Source: Planctomycetota bacterium
Lineage (GTDB): Bacteria; Planctomycetota; Brocadiia; Brocadiales; Bathyanammoxibiaceae
Direction of reading: 5' to 3'
Assembly (NCBI GenBank): GCA_030598065.1
Contig: JAUVQR010000094.1
Coordinates: 1-6,228, forward strand
DNA length: 6,228 bases
The notes under the pieces were generated by a model. It saw only the letters and a program-made list of their open reading frames with translations, was not told the origin of the DNA and made no database searches. The translations under genes were made by a program, and so were the position numbers. Of the stretch, positions 6,160-6,228 are shown piece by piece (the first letter of the stretch is position 1; every line of letters starts with the position of its first letter).

Positions 6160-6228
6160 TTACTCAGAACCAACGACCTGAAGGGAGTCTGAAGGAAAAA
6201 CTTCCCCTGTGTTTGAGATATTCCGAAA

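Noticed and set aside
6183..6206. Imperfect hairpin (GGGAGT with ACTTCCC, one bulged T) downstream of the tRNA, considered as a terminator.
   Set aside because: The loop is 11 bases and no T run follows, so a rho-independent terminator is not supported.
6160..6228. Possible start of a further gene at GTG 6209.
   Set aside because: Only six codons are visible before the window ends, with no ribosome-binding site or recognisable residues; nothing can be supported in this tail.

Overview
The window carries a same-strand run of genes that is probably one operon, followed by a tRNA gene. It reads as bacterial DNA. The tRNA has an encoded CCA end, a perfect TATAAT box lies upstream of it, and the genes are tightly packed, with purine-rich ribosome-binding stretches before some and TTG starts for at least two. 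Three oxygen-sensitive radical SAM enzymes, one of them with a cobalamin-type N-terminal domain, suggest an anaerobe or an organism from low-oxygen habitats. The phylum cannot be fixed from this sequence alone.

Layout, all on the + strand: 1-594 is the 3' part of a thiamine pyrophosphate (TPP) dependent dehydrogenase E1 alpha subunit, cut by the window edge. 654-1697 is the matching E1 beta subunit. 1694-2437 is a family 2 glycosyltransferase resembling dolichol-phosphate mannosyltransferase, and it overlaps the beta gene by four bases. 2478-3977 is a B12-binding-domain radical SAM protein. 4023-5063 is a radical SAM protein with a cysteine-rich SPASM-like tail. 5088-5957 is a second, different radical SAM protein with its own cysteine-rich tail. 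After a 126-base gap with a promoter-like element comes tRNA-Thr(CGT) at 6084-6159. The last 69 bases hold no gene I can support.

How the genes may work together (inference): the E1 pair is of a kind also met outside the classical pyruvate dehydrogenase operon, and no E2 or E3 gene follows it here. With a polyprenyl-phosphate-type glycosyltransferase and three radical SAM enzymes next door, the most economical reading is a pathway that builds or decorates an unusual sugar, lipid or glycolipid. In it, E1 would supply or transfer an activated acyl/aldehyde unit, the GT2 would load a sugar onto a lipid carrier or acceptor, and the radical SAM enzymes would make methylations, C-C bonds or epimerisations at unactivated carbons. 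The product is unknown. No RiPP precursor, CRISPR array, insertion sequence or phage gene is visible.
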